NCBI GenBank assembly: GCA_023053685.1
Contig: JALIGW010000016.1
Location: 5,154,001-5,218,000, forward strand
DNA length: 64,000 bases
Source: Diadophis punctatus similis
Taxonomy: Eukaryota; Chordata; Lepidosauria; Squamata; Dipsadidae
Reading direction: 5' to 3'
The position numbers and the translations under genes are program-made. The stretch's first letter is position 1, and each line of letters starts with the position of its first letter. The notes beneath the pieces were generated by a model. The model saw only the letters and a list, made by a program, of their open reading frames with translations. It made no database searches and was not told the DNA's origin. Positions 48,770 through 59,482 of the stretch are shown here, one piece after another.

Positions 48770-50015
48770 TTTATTTATTTATTTAGTGTTCTTCTATGCC
48801 GCCCTACTCCCTGAGGACTCAGGGCGGCGTACAACATTTTAAGGAACAACTAAACAATAAAGTTATTAAAAACAATTTAAAAAGAGTTTAAAAAGACATA
48901 CAAAACCATGCATACATGGGGGAAAGTTGTCTCAAAATCACCCCGCCTGCAGGAAGAGCCATGTCTTAATGGCTTTTCGGAAGGCCAGCAAGGTGGGGAT
49001 AATTCGGATCTCTGGGGGTAGTTGGTTCCAGAGAGCAAGGGCCCCCACAGAGAAGGCCCTCCCCCTAGGCCCCGCCAGCCGGCATTGTTTGGCTGACGGG
49101 ACCCGGAGGAGACCCACTCCGTGGGACCTAACCGGTTGAAGGGAAATATGAGGTAGGATGCGGTCCCGGAGGTAACCTGGTCCTAAGCCATGTATAAAGT
49201 GACCAGATTTTTTTTTTAAGCGGGACGGGGGGGCGGGCCCGCCTGGGCGCCGCCATTTGTTTTGCCCTCTGCGCATGCGCAGAACGCTGCGCATGCGCAG
49301 AGGGCAAAACACAGCAAATGTCGGTGTCCAGGTGGGGGGGAGGCGGGAGGCCTTTCCTCGCCTCCCGCCTCCCCTTCGGGAGCCGGCAGCCCTTCGGGAG
49401 CCCGCCTCCCCTTCGGGAGGCCTTTCCTCACCTCCCGCCTCCCCCAGGAGCTGCCCTGGGGCCGGGCTGGCAAGCAACGAACGGGAGGCGGGAGACGGGG
49501 AAAGGATGCAGCCGGCAGCTTACCTGCGAGGCGGCGCTCTGTCGTGAGCTCCAGCCATCCAAGCGCCGCGGTCTCCCGGTCGCCCGCCTGGCCCCAGGGC
49601 AACGGCGGCAGCGAGGTGACGGGGGAAGGAAGGGGAGGGGGACGAGGAAGGGCTGTTTGCGCCGCCGGAGGGGCCGCTCCTCATCCCTCACCCCTCCACC
49701 CGCATCCCAACAGCAGCGGCGCCTCCGAGGGCGGGGCTAGGGGTGGGGCGGGGGAAGGAGAGGAGGAGCAGCCCCCCTTCCCCCTCTCCCCAGCAGGCAG
49801 CCGCCTCGCTGAAATTCCGCCCGACTTGCTTCCGGTACCTCTTTTGCTTCCCCTTTTAAGGTGACCAGACGTTTCGGCATTCTTTTCAAAAAAGCGGGAC
49901 TTTTTGAAAAGAATGCGGGACGCGGGACACACGCTTGAAAAGCGTGTCTGTCCCGCCAAAAGCGGGACGTCTGGTCACCTTAGCTATGTAGGGCTTTAAA
50001 GATGATGATTGTATT
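48770..50015 (-). mobile_element. LINE 3' end (L2-like group), split by a 788-bp hAT-like element
   Basis: On the minus strand the coding part reads HGLGPGYLRDRILPH, then GRAFSVGALALWNQLPPEIR and FRKAIKTWLFLQAG, the usual end of L2/CR1-group ORF2. The 3' UTR with CGCCGCCCTGAGTCC and an AATAAATAAA tail follows at 48770-48845. Sequence resumes after the inserted element at 49991 (GGGCTTTAAAGATGATGA). The family is the same as or close to that of 59483-61999, by the shared GCCGCCCTGAGTCC 3' motif. Confidence 0.85.
49195..49982. mobile_element. hAT-like element (AAGGTGACCAGACG) inside the LINE, with a third internal TIR
   Basis: The outer ends are TAAAGTGACCAGATTTTTT and GGGACGTCTGGTCACCTTA. Flanks GCCATGTA (49187-49194) and GCTATGTA (49983-49990) agree at 7 of 8 bases. 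A further AAGGTGACCAGACGTTTCGG at about 49858 is a second left-type end, making 49858-49982 a compact TIR unit on its own. The left two-thirds is GC-rich, with an inverted TTTTGCCCTCTGCGCATGCG (about 49258-49310) and an AGGCGGGAGG-rich tract. Overlapping ORFs of up to 200 residues do not resemble transposase. Confidence 0.85.
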
Positions 50016-50244
50016 CCTAATTGATCAAAACCTTGAAAGAAATAATATATTAATTAATTATAATTAAGGTGTAGGCACATCTTATAGTACTTATAATATT
50101 TCTGAAATATTTGATAGGAATAAGTTAATTTGTTTACATTTTGTTAGGGTTTATTTATTGGACTTCTTAAAAAAATGACACCGGGGCATTCATGATCAAA
50201 CCAACTATATAGAGAGCTCTTTTCTAGGATACTCCATTCAGCTA

Positions 50245-50340
50245 CCTCTTATTTATTTATTTATAAAATTTATTGGCTGCCCAGATTACCATAGGGTAAC
50301 TCTGGGTGGCCCTCTTCCTACCTGTCCAATTTGCCACCAC
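50245..50340 (-). mobile_element. LINE 3' tail fragment (L2-like group)
   Basis: TTATTTATTTATAAAATTTA is followed by GGCTGCCCAGATTACCATAG and GTAACTCTGGGTGGCC, the complement of the tail at 57505-57575 (GCCGCCCAGAGTTAGCC, GGGCAGCCAATAAATTT). Confidence 0.75.
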
Positions 50341-50960
50341 CCCTGTCCCAAACATTTAGGCAACATTATGTGCCCCCTAATCTTATTAAATTCTTGTTGG
50401 CTTCTTTGGAGTTTTTTCATCAATATTTTCCTGCGCCCAAAATTATTTTTGTACTTTACATAGCATAAGGTTTCCTTCAGTCTGAAAAAGGGTTTGTTTT
50501 ATTGGCTTTCTGCAAACTTTTTACAAAATTGTTGTTCTCCCAGAGTGGGATGGTGGGATTTTTTTTTAATGTTGCAGACTTGGTCTTCTGATCAGTTATA
50601 TTTATGTGTGCGTGTTGTTTAACTGTAAGATTCCAGGACCATTGAGGAGTCATGTGGCTTCAGATTGAAATAAATAAACGAACACACAAGGTAGCTGGCA
50701 GTAGCCAGTACTTCCACTTTCTTGATGAATAATGCCATGTTGGCTATAGGAGCATTCAAACTAGAGAATGAGTTCCTTATAAATAGACAGCAATGAGAGA
50801 TAACTCTTTTTATCTAGAAAGAGTGAGGAATTCTGTAGCTGATAGTGAGAAGAAATGAGGCAAGAACAGTTGACTTATGCTTGCATATGCTTTGCCTCAC
50901 TTAACACTTAGAAAACTCCTGTCTCCCTCCCTTTCTCTCTCTCTGCCACAACATATACAT

Positions 50961-51479
50961 CAGTGGTGGGTTCCTACCGGTGCGGTCCACTCTATAGCAC
51001 TGGTAGCGGCCCGCTGGTGATGTCACAGTACCGGTGCGGTCGGTTGCTGATGCCTGGGTGCCGCCATTTTTTTTAAAAAAAAATTTTTAATGTTTTAAAA
51101 AAAATTCTTCTGCGTATGCCCAGAAACTGAGCTTCCGGCACTGCGCATGCGCTGCCTTCCTACCCCACAGTGAATCCAAGCAGGGGAGGATGGCTGAGGG
51201 AGCGCGTGAGACGCTGAAAGAATGGGCGGCAGGAGCCTAGGATCATCGAATGGGGAGAAGCATTCAGGCCGGACAGAGCCTCCTAGAAGAACCGCTGCCG
51301 CAGTCTTGCTGCTCCCGCTGCGGGGGGCTGCGTTGCGGGTGGGCAATGCCCCCCCACTTCTCCAGCCACTGCCAAGCTCCCGAGGCCCACGCCCACCCGG
51401 TCACATGGCTAGCAAGCCACACCCACAAAATAAGCCACGCCCACAGAGTGGTAGTAAAAAAATTAGGAACCCGCCCCTG
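50961..51479 (-). mobile_element. hAT-like element family B, copy 2
   Basis: The ends are CAGTGGTGGGTTCCTACCGG and AGGAACCCGCCCCTG. A perfect 8-bp target duplication ATATACAT lies at 50953-50960 and 51480-51487. It is inverted relative to 6367-7014 and closely similar through the interior (GCGCATGCGCTGCCTTCC, GAATGGGGAGAAGCATTCAG). Length is 519 bp. Confidence 0.94.
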
Positions 51480-51578
51480 ATATACATAGTCCCTTCCCTG
51501 CCATAGGACACCGTTGACATCCAGTGTGCAGTGTACACACAGGATTCCATTAATATAAATATGAATCATTTTCATCTC

Positions 51579-51586
51579 TCTCTCTA

Positions 51587-51627
<41 letters not shown>

Positions 51628-52280
51628 CTCTATCTAACTGTCTATCACTATCCATCCATCCATCTCTATCATCTATCTATCTATCTACCATGTTTCCCCA
51701 AAAATAAGACCCTGTCTTATATTGTTTTCCACCAAAAAGCCACCACATCTTATTTTTTGGGGGGGGGGTGTCGTCCACTGATTCACCTCACTTGCGTGCA
51801 TTGCCCCAGGCCTTCTTTTCACTGTCAGAAGCCTTCAGGAACTTCTTCGGCTTCGGATAGTTGCAGCCAGGCCTCACACACCTTGGCCCATTTCTTCTGC
51901 AGCTGGCAAGGCTTTCCTGAAGGCCTTTGTAGCTGATAACCGAGCTCCAGATCAATCCGGAGCTCTGTTATCGGCTACAGGGGCCTTCAGGAAAGCCTTG
52001 CCAGCTGCAGCAAAAGAAATGGGCCGAGGTATGTGAGGCCTAGCTGCAACTATCCTAAGGTAAGTAGTAGGGCAGCTCCACACACCCCTAGCTTAATTTT
52101 TATCTGTGCTCCCTGTAGTAGGGGGAGTCTTAATTAGGGCTTATTTTGGGGGTAGGGCTTATTTTGGGCGCATGTGTAAAAATCAAGCTAGGCCTTACTT
52201 TCTGAGTAGGTCATATTTTTGGGGAAACACGGTATCTATCTATTTCTATCTATCATCTATCTATCTTATCTATCTATATT
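51579..52280. repeat. (TCTA)n microsatellite interrupted by a TA-flanked element
   Basis: (TCTA)n with CCATC variants runs from about 51579 to 51687 and resumes at 52233-52280. The element at 51688-52232 sits at a TA within the repeat. Confidence 0.92.
51688..52232. mobile_element. TA-flanked TIR element (CCRTGTTTCCCC family), copy 2
   Basis: The termini are CCATGTTTCCCCAAAAATAA and TTTTTGGGGAAACACGG; TA lies on both sides. It contains ATAAGACCCTGTCTTAT near the left end. A long inverted repeat in the middle (about 51868-52045) carries CAGCTGGCAAGGCTTTCCTG and its complement. Relative of 31648-31782. Confidence 0.85.
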
Positions 52281-52331
52281 TTAGGCTCATCTTTATCTAG
52301 TTTTAGGACTTGTGTGGAGAAGAGATCATAT

Positions 52332-52599
52332 CAGCGGTGAAATGCTCCCGGTTCGCTCTTGCCTGTCGGTCGTCGGAGAGCCAATCGCGAAGGCGGCGCG
52401 ATGCTCCGCCCACCCACCGGGACACCGCCATTTGAGTTCTTTTATCCTCTGCGCATGCACAAAGTGTTCTGTGCATGCACAGAGGGTAAAAGAACTCAAA
52501 TGGCGGTGTCCCGGCGGGTGGGCGGAGCGTCACGCTGCCTTTGCGATCGGCTCTCCAATGACCGACAGGCAAGAGCGAACCGGGAGCATTTCACCCCTG
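52332..52599. mobile_element. Foldback hAT-like element (CAGCGGTGAAATGCTCCC family D)
   Basis: The inverted ends are CAGCGGTGAAATGCTCCCGG and CCGGGAGCATTTCACCCCTG. A perfect 8-bp target duplication GATCATAT lies at 52324-52331 and 52600-52607. Almost all 268 bp is an inverted repeat, with TTTTATCCTCTGCGCATGC mirrored at the centre. The centre is related to family C but the ends differ. Confidence 0.94.
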
Positions 52600-53622
52600 G
52601 ATCATATGTTAGGGGTGATATTTATGCAAAAATAGTGAAAATTCAAAAGGGTCACAATCTTTTAAGCACCACTATATATTTACTGTGAAAGAAATTTGAG
52701 CAGCAAAATATACTAAGTATGACTTACACCATCCCAGTATGGTTGAGTTCGGGAAGACCTGTCTTGCTAGGTTGCTATGTGTGGTTGACACATAGCTATG
52801 ACTCTTCAACCAGCTTCTCTCTCCCTGACAGCTGGGGGATGCCTTGAGGATGACTTGGAATGTATCACGTGTATATTTTCAGTTAGGAAGGAATGAGTGA
52901 GCCCCTTTTGAGTGTGACATCTTAAGAAATATCAGAAAAGTCTCTGTCATGCCTTTGCAAAGCTGATAGGAATTCAGCTGATTGCCTCTAGTGGGGAGGT
53001 GTAAGAGATTCCTGTAGGTATCCTATTTTGAGACATTTAAAATATTTCTTCACCTTCATACAGAGAAGTTTCTCGGAGTGGCAATTACTGTTTCTTAGAA
53101 CTTAAAGTTAGACACCCATTTCAATGTATATGTAATTTAGTTTCTGCCTCTTTGTGTCTCATAAACTGAGTTGTAAGAAATGGGATTATGGCTTTCTCTA
53201 AGTACATTTTTAAAGCGTCAAAACATAATTTCCAACTCAATACATGTTTGGAATGGGGGCGTGCAAATTTTCTCATCCTTGAGAATCCGGTTACTTCTCA
53301 GGTTATTTATATAGCTGAGTCTGATGATATTATTGGAAGTAGAGATGGGCTCATTAATGCTTCTGACCTGCTTTTCCTGGCTCCCCCCCCCCAAAAAAAA
53401 TCCCCGCTTCAATTTTCGTGAAAAACAAAGTCAGTGTGTTAAGCTATGCAAAGACTAATGTACTTCAAATCTAAGAAGAGTTTTCTACAGTCAAGTGTAA
53501 AATCAACTCCTCTCTCCTAATAAGAATTTGCAGCACCCCCCATATTTTTTGCTCTACCTAGTATGATTTTCAGATAATAATGCAATCTGTGATGGTACAG
53601 TTTACCCACTATTGATCTAGCC

Positions 53623-53897
53623 CAGGGGTCCCCAATCTCTGAGCTGCGGCTCACTAGAGGGCCATGAGCTGTTTGCAACCGGGCTGCAGAAATGGCGGGC
53701 GTGCATGTACGCGTATCCCCACATGCACGAACAGTGGGCGAGCACGTGTGCTCCATTTGTGTGACCGATGGGTGCGAGTGCACACTGCTCATACTAATAG
53801 AGCTGCATGTGCACGCTTGCTGGCCGCTTGTGCGGAACGATCCCCTCTCTCTCCCCCACCGACCGGTCTGAAAATTCAGAAAGGTTGGGGAACTCAG
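53623..53897. mobile_element. hAT-like element (CAGGGGTCCCCAATC)
   Basis: It starts CAGGGGTCCCCAATCTCTGA and ends AGGTTGGGGAACTCAG. Flanks ATCTAGCC (53615-53622) and TTCTAGCC (53898-53905) match at 7 of 8 bases. The interior has repeated GTGCATGTACGCG-like motifs. Length is 275 bp, non-coding. Confidence 0.85.
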
Positions 53898-54569
53898 TTC
53901 TAGCCTAAACACTAAGGGTCCAAATCAGGACACCCAAAAGAGATTGGGTGAATTAAACTCCCTACCACCACTGATTTGATTTAGAATTCCTTCTTTCTCT
54001 GTCATGCAACAGTTAGGTTTCGAGTTTGAAGTGCTTGTTTGGAAGATTGATGCTCAGTCCTCTCTGATCCCTACATGGTGATCTAATCCAGATTGGGACC
54101 GGGTTTGTTTCCTCTATGGTAATTAAAATCATCAGAATCAGCTGCTTGTTATGTAAATAATCTAATGTTTACTTTAACTATCATTTTCTCCTTGTTCCCA
54201 GTTTTAAATTTATTCCATAACATTTCTGCATCAGTTTGCAATTTTTTAAAAAAAGTTTACATTGGTTGTGCTTTGTGTACATTTCTGCTAATATGTTTTG
54301 TGTATGTTTCCCAATACATGTCTTTTTGCAAGCAATTTCCCCTAATACAAGTCCATAAAGTATATCTTGAGTTAAACTGGATGACTATAGGGAATAAGTA
54401 CATCTCATAAAATGAATAATATATAATTTTAACTAAGGGTAATTTGCTGCCTTTCTCTCTGTTGCTCATCTGTTTTAGTGGTTCTACAATGAATATATTT
54501 TGTATAAAAGATGAACAGAGTTATCTGAGCTTATGTTGTTTTATCATCTGCGTGCTTTAGCATGCGTAG

Positions 54570-54771
54570 TAGCGAAAAAACAGAACCCCCCCCAAAAGCC
54601 ATAAACAAGATGGTGACGCATGCGCAGTGCCAGAATCTCAGCTTCTGTACATGCGCAGAAGGAAAAAAATTCAAAAAAAAGATGGCGGCCTCCACGGACC
54701 GGCACCAACCTATCTGGTTCTGTGACATCATCGTGACGTCACCAGCGGGTTACGGGAGGAACCCACCTCTG
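54570..54771 (+). mobile_element. Truncated relative of hAT-like family B (right part)
   Basis: The right terminus GGAGGAACCCACCTCTG (to 54771), preceded by TGACGTCACCAGCGGG, AAGATGGCGGCC and CATGCGCAGAAGG, follows the order seen in family B right ends at about 6850-7014. No left TIR or target duplication was found. Start is approximate. Confidence 0.65.
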
Positions 54772-55126
54772 CAGCTAACGGTGATGGGATGCCACCCAAA
54801 ATCACAACTGGAGGGAGAGGCAGAGAGAGAGACAGATACTGTAGATAAACAGAAGTGAAATACAAAATGTTTGGCTCCCATGCTTTATTCTTTGCCATGT
54901 TAATTTGGTTTATTGCTATTGTTTGTTCTATGTATTTGCTATTATATTCTGGTAAGAAACAGATTTCAAAGTAAGCCAGATGAAAAGTCTAATGCAATTT
55001 ATTATAATTTTGTTTAAGTACTTTAGAGGCTGTTAATAATAACTATGATATAACTAGTATACATTTCAATATGATCATATTTACAAAACCTCCCTGTATG
55101 TATGCTGGTATCTTATTTATATCATG

Positions 55127-55192
55127 TGTGTATGTATGTATGTATGTATGTATGTATGTATGTATGTATGTATGTATGTATGTATGTATGTA
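55127..55192. repeat. (GTAT)n microsatellite
   Basis: An uninterrupted tetranucleotide run of about 65 bp. Confidence 0.97.
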
Positions 55193-55814
55193 TGATATTA
55201 AATAATAATTATTGTTATTAATATTTAACAATTTTAAATAAGAAATTAATAAGAAATATCAAAGATGTATACAAAGATGTATATAGTAACATTACGTGAC
55301 AACAGGATAGTTATAGAAATCCCAAAACAAGCAAGTATGCTTTTATTTTGTGTCCATGATGGAAACCTCCTTAATTTCAATGGGCAGGCCATTCTATATA
55401 ATGGGGGTGCATCATCAGAAATCAGCAAGCTGTGATACAGTAAGTGTGAGACTTTACAGCTGGCTTGGCAGTAAATCACAGATCTCCAGATGCTTACTCC
55501 TTAATTAGCTCTTGGCTAGACTTGGCAGAAGACTCCGAGACATGACTTGACTAGTTTAGAATCCTTATTGTAGACAAAAATCAATCTTGAAATACAACTG
55601 TTGATAGCCCACTTTGGTATAAAATAATTATATTTTACTTATCTCTAGAGTCCAAAATAAAAACTCTAGGCTTTTCTGCCCACGGTTCTGAGTTAAGCGC
55701 TGTTCAACCAATCTCTCAAAGGCTTTTGGTGGCAGCTGAAGTATGCTTGCATAAAAGTTTTCTCTAAGTTGGCACCTGCTTGTTCCTGCTTTCGTATTTT
55801 CAGCTCTTACATTA

Positions 55815-56040
55815 AGTATTTTATTTTATTTTATTTTATTTTTTATTTGTTTTTTTTATTTTTTTATTTTATTATTTTATTTTATTTTTTATTTTTATTT
55901 TTTATTTTATTATTTTATTTAATTTATTTTTTTATTTTATTATTTTTTATTTTATTTTGTCAAGCATGTATAAGATAACAGATTTAAGTATAAACATGAT
56001 TATGAATACAGGAAATGGATACAAATAAATGGTAAGGCAA
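55815..56040 (-). mobile_element. CR1-like LINE 3' tail (second family, copy 4) with (TTTTA)n
   Basis: A T-rich TTTTA/TTTAT tract (55815-55960) is followed by TTTTGTCAAGCATGTATAAG and TATAAACATGATTATGAATA, matching the 3' ends of the copies at 28951 and 45625. Confidence 0.75.
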
Positions 56041-56171
56041 GACATCTCTTTAAAAATAAAATAAAAAGTGGTTTCAAGAAAGGAGATGGAACTTTGAGAA
56101 AGATGACAGAATTTGAAATACCTATATGTAATCAAGATTACTAATTAGGACATGTATTTAAATTATTAAAT

Positions 56172-56402
56172 AATGAGAAGGAAGGACTCGCTGGAGAAGA
56201 GCCTAATGCTGGGAAAGATTGAGGGCAAAAGAAGAAGGGGATGGCAGAGAATGAGGTGGCAGAGAATGAGGTGGCTGGATGAAGCAGTCGGCATGAGCTT
56301 AAATGGACTCCGGGGGATGGTAGAGGACAGAAAGGCCTGGAGGAACGTTGTCCATGGGGTCGTGATGGGTCAGACATGATTTTGCAACTAACAACAACAA
56401 AA
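56172..56402 (+). mobile_element. BovB (RTE-type) LINE 3' end
   Basis: The plus-strand frame at 56173-56376 encodes the last residues of a BovB ORF2: KDSLEKSLMLGKIEGKRRRG, QRMRWLDEAVG and VEDRKAWRNVVHGV, ending before CAGACATGATTTTGC. The nucleotide end GTCCATGGGGTCGTGATGGG ... ACTAACAACAACAA is the BovB 3' terminus. A 15-bp in-frame duplication (56242-56256 and 56257-56271) repeats WQRMR. It is truncated to about 230 bp and immobile. Confidence 0.93.
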
Positions 56403-56761
56403 TTTAAAATATTATCAAAAAAATTAAATATTGCAGGTTATTTCTCACCATCTTTGCTCCAGATAAGGGTGCATACTTTTTGTTACCGTTATGCTGAATA
56501 TTGTTTTATATTTGATATATTATTTTGTTAATGTTGCATTGCAAACAGCCTCAGGATGCGTTGACAGAGGAAGTAGCAAAGGAGGCTACAGGGATCATCA
56601 TTGACAGATTTAGCCATTGGGCCTATTCCTGCGTTACCATTACTAATATTTGTAAATCTGTGTAATGCAGTCAGTATTGTGATCTCTAGTCTCCAGAGAG
56701 ACTTTCGAGATAGTGGATGATACAGTAAATCAGTAAAGTGGAATAGGGGGATAATAGGAAA

Positions 56762-57575
56762 ATGGAATATCAGTTACCAGTCTGTTTCCAGGTACACCTC
56801 AAGGTGTTGGTGATTACCTTTAAAGCCCTTCATGGCATGGGTCCAGGTTACTTGAGGAACTATCTCACCCCACTGGGATTGGTGTCAGTGGTGGGATTCC
56901 AATTTTTTAACTACCGTGGGCATGGCTTGGTGGGCGTGGCTTGGTGGGTGTGGCAGGGGAAGGGTACTGCAAAATCTCCATTCCTTCTCCACTTCAGGGG
57001 AAGGTTACTGCAAAATCCCAGCTGGGATCAGCTGGGACTAGGGAGGCAGAGAATAGATGGGGGCGGCGCCAGTCAGAGGTGGTATTTACCGGTTCTCCGA
57101 ACTACTCAAAATTTCCGCTACCTGTTCTCCAGAACTGGTCAGAACCTGCTGAAACCCACATCTGATTGGCCTGTACCACTCATGCCAGTAGAAAAGGCAT
57201 GCTGCAGATACCGTCAGCCTGATTATTCCGGCTGGCGGAATCCAGGAGGAAGGCCCTCTCTGCTGTTGCTCCTGCCCTCAAAGAAACATCTCCCCCCTCC
57301 AATGTCAAGTTGGCCCCAACCCTCCTGTCTTTTCATAAGGGCCTAAAGACATGGCTTTGCCAATTGGTTTGGGGCCCCAGTCGGGGAACAGCGCAATGGA
57401 GGTGGTTGATTGAGTAATAACAGCTTCCACCTCCACCCTGCTTTGCCCCGTCCTCCCCATGCGTCTTTCTGTTTGATTTTAACTTTTTATGTTTTAACTT
57501 GGATGTAACTATAAGCCGCCCAGAGTTAGCCTATGGTAAGTTGGGCAGCCAATAAATTTAATTAATTAATTAATT
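56762..57575 (+). mobile_element. LINE 3' end (L2-like group), split by an hAT family A element
   Basis: Coding-like sequence QLPVCFQVHLKVLVITFKAL then HGMGPGYLRN (56765-56870) is the end of LINE ORF2. It is interrupted at 56886-57164 and resumes with CCTGTACCACTCATGCC, GGCCCTCTCTGCTGTTGC and a 3' UTR ending GCCGCCCAGAGTTAGCC, GGCAGCCAATAAATTT, then (AATT)n. Confidence 0.88.
56886..57164 (+). mobile_element. hAT-like family A element, copy inside a LINE
   Basis: The ends are CAGTGGTGGGATTCC and GAAACCCACATCTG. Flanks ATTGGTGT (56878-56885) and ATTGGCCT (57165-57172) agree at 6 of 8 bases. It has two minisatellite-type units (GGGTACTGCAAAATC, GGTTACTGCAAAATC). Confidence 0.88.
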
Positions 57576-59482
57576 AATATTCCACTTTGCTTTTTTGATC
57601 TATTGATAGCAAAGCAGAAATAATGTTTAGGAGTCTTACAATACTTTAGAGTACAGGACAGTCACTTTTTCTGAAATTTTAAGACCATGGAGGGTCTCCT
57701 TTCATGGGAGACTGTTTATATAGTATGTCATGATGGGTATGACAAGTAGCAAAATGTATGTTTCCAGAAGACAAATTGCTCTTCTATTTTAGAATCCAAT
57801 TGAAATTTTTGTGGGGTCCAAAGGCATTCCTATACATAAATATCAATATAACAGTAAAGAATGCTGCTTCCTCGTTAATTTTTATTTTATTAAAATCGTA
57901 CCTTTTAAAAGCAATTAAAAGAGGGGACCTTGTAGGAATCAAGGAGGTGTTTCAGGCATTGTGAACATCACATTACTTTCTCCTGCTTCAGAATGTGTGG
58001 TGTCTTTCGAACGCCACTGTCTCAGACAGTCAGTATTATCAGCCACAAATAACTGCAGATGAAGAGGACAGTATAAGGCAGAAATATACTACCTTGCTTT
58101 TAAATCAGATATTACCTCAGAACAGTTGCAAGGGCATTTCTAGATTTTGCAGCTTGGAATATATTTTGAATGGAGATAGCAGGCCAAATAACCCCATTCA
58201 TTCAATCAATTACAACTGTGTGGCTTGTTTATTTAACAACATCACAGGGGATCCTCAATGCCGATTGAAAACTTAGTGTAAGAATATGGTGGAATTTGAT
58301 CAGTTCCTCTTCTTTTTTCATTGGAAGAAGAAATCATCTGTTCACTTCATTGGAATTTCTTCCCCCCAGAGTGCAAGTAGAATTCGCGGAAGGAATCCCA
58401 CAATTCTCATTGTTGGTCATTGTGGGCTCCTCTAAAGCACTCTGTTGGTCCTCAGGGAGGTCTATGTTCATTGTGTTCATTGACATGAGGAGGGACTGCA
58501 GGAGTTCTTGTGGTCATCAGATTCTGAAGGGAGGTGAATAATCCCCCCCCCCCGCTAGTGGTATAAGGTTTTCCAAAGAAACTTAAATATAGTATGTTTC
58601 AGACATTGGCACATCCTGTATTTTCACAATGCTGTCAGTAATATAACAAAAGATTCATTTGTTCTATTGTTGTCTGGGGAAGACAAAAGTTGCTAACTTG
58701 AATTATTAATCAGCTCAGACTTTGAAAACGCTGATCTTTAATTGTAAAATTTTCAAGAAAAATTAAAGAGGCCTCCCGCACGCATATTGCTTTCCCTGCC
58801 TTCCATTTTGACAATGCAGCGTTTGAGAGGCTGCTTTGATTATAATATATGTAGTTCCAACATGGCAATGAGAGACAATTGCAGGAATAATATTTTTGCT
58901 GCTGGCATTAAATCCTAAAAAGAACCTTTTTCACTTGCTTAAAAATAGCTTGCAGCAACTTCTCTCCTATTGACACACTGTTGGCTTTAAATTCCCAACA
59001 AATATTAATTATTTCAGCCAAGCTTTGCACACGGAGAAAGAGAGAAAAGTCCTGTTTATAATACAGGTAATATTCATATTCAATTTATCTTTAATTGCCT
59101 ATGGTACTATTTCTATGTAAAGTATGACATTTTTAATGGGGACAGTTACCGGATATATTGGAGGAAGACGCAAAAAGAAGAGAGAGGAAATATGTGTAGG
59201 TGGAGATGAAAATATACTTTGATCCAAGTAGACCCAGTTAAAGAGAACAAGTAGCAGATGTCTGGAAAAAGTCAGTGCCTGAGAACACAATACAGGATAC
59301 ACAATACACTTAAGAACCATGGCAAGAAAGGTTGTAAAATGGGCAAAATTCACTTAACAAATGTCTTAAATATGTTTCAGACATTGGCATTTTTTGTCAA
59401 CATAAAAATATATGTTGAAAAAAGATGCATCAACAAATAATCATATAGAATAGAATAACTTGAATAACTAGAATAATAGAAT

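Noticed and set aside
49216..49864. Proline/arginine-rich ORFs of 128-200 residues
   Set aside because: They fall within the non-autonomous hAT-like element; composition-driven open frames without conserved motifs.
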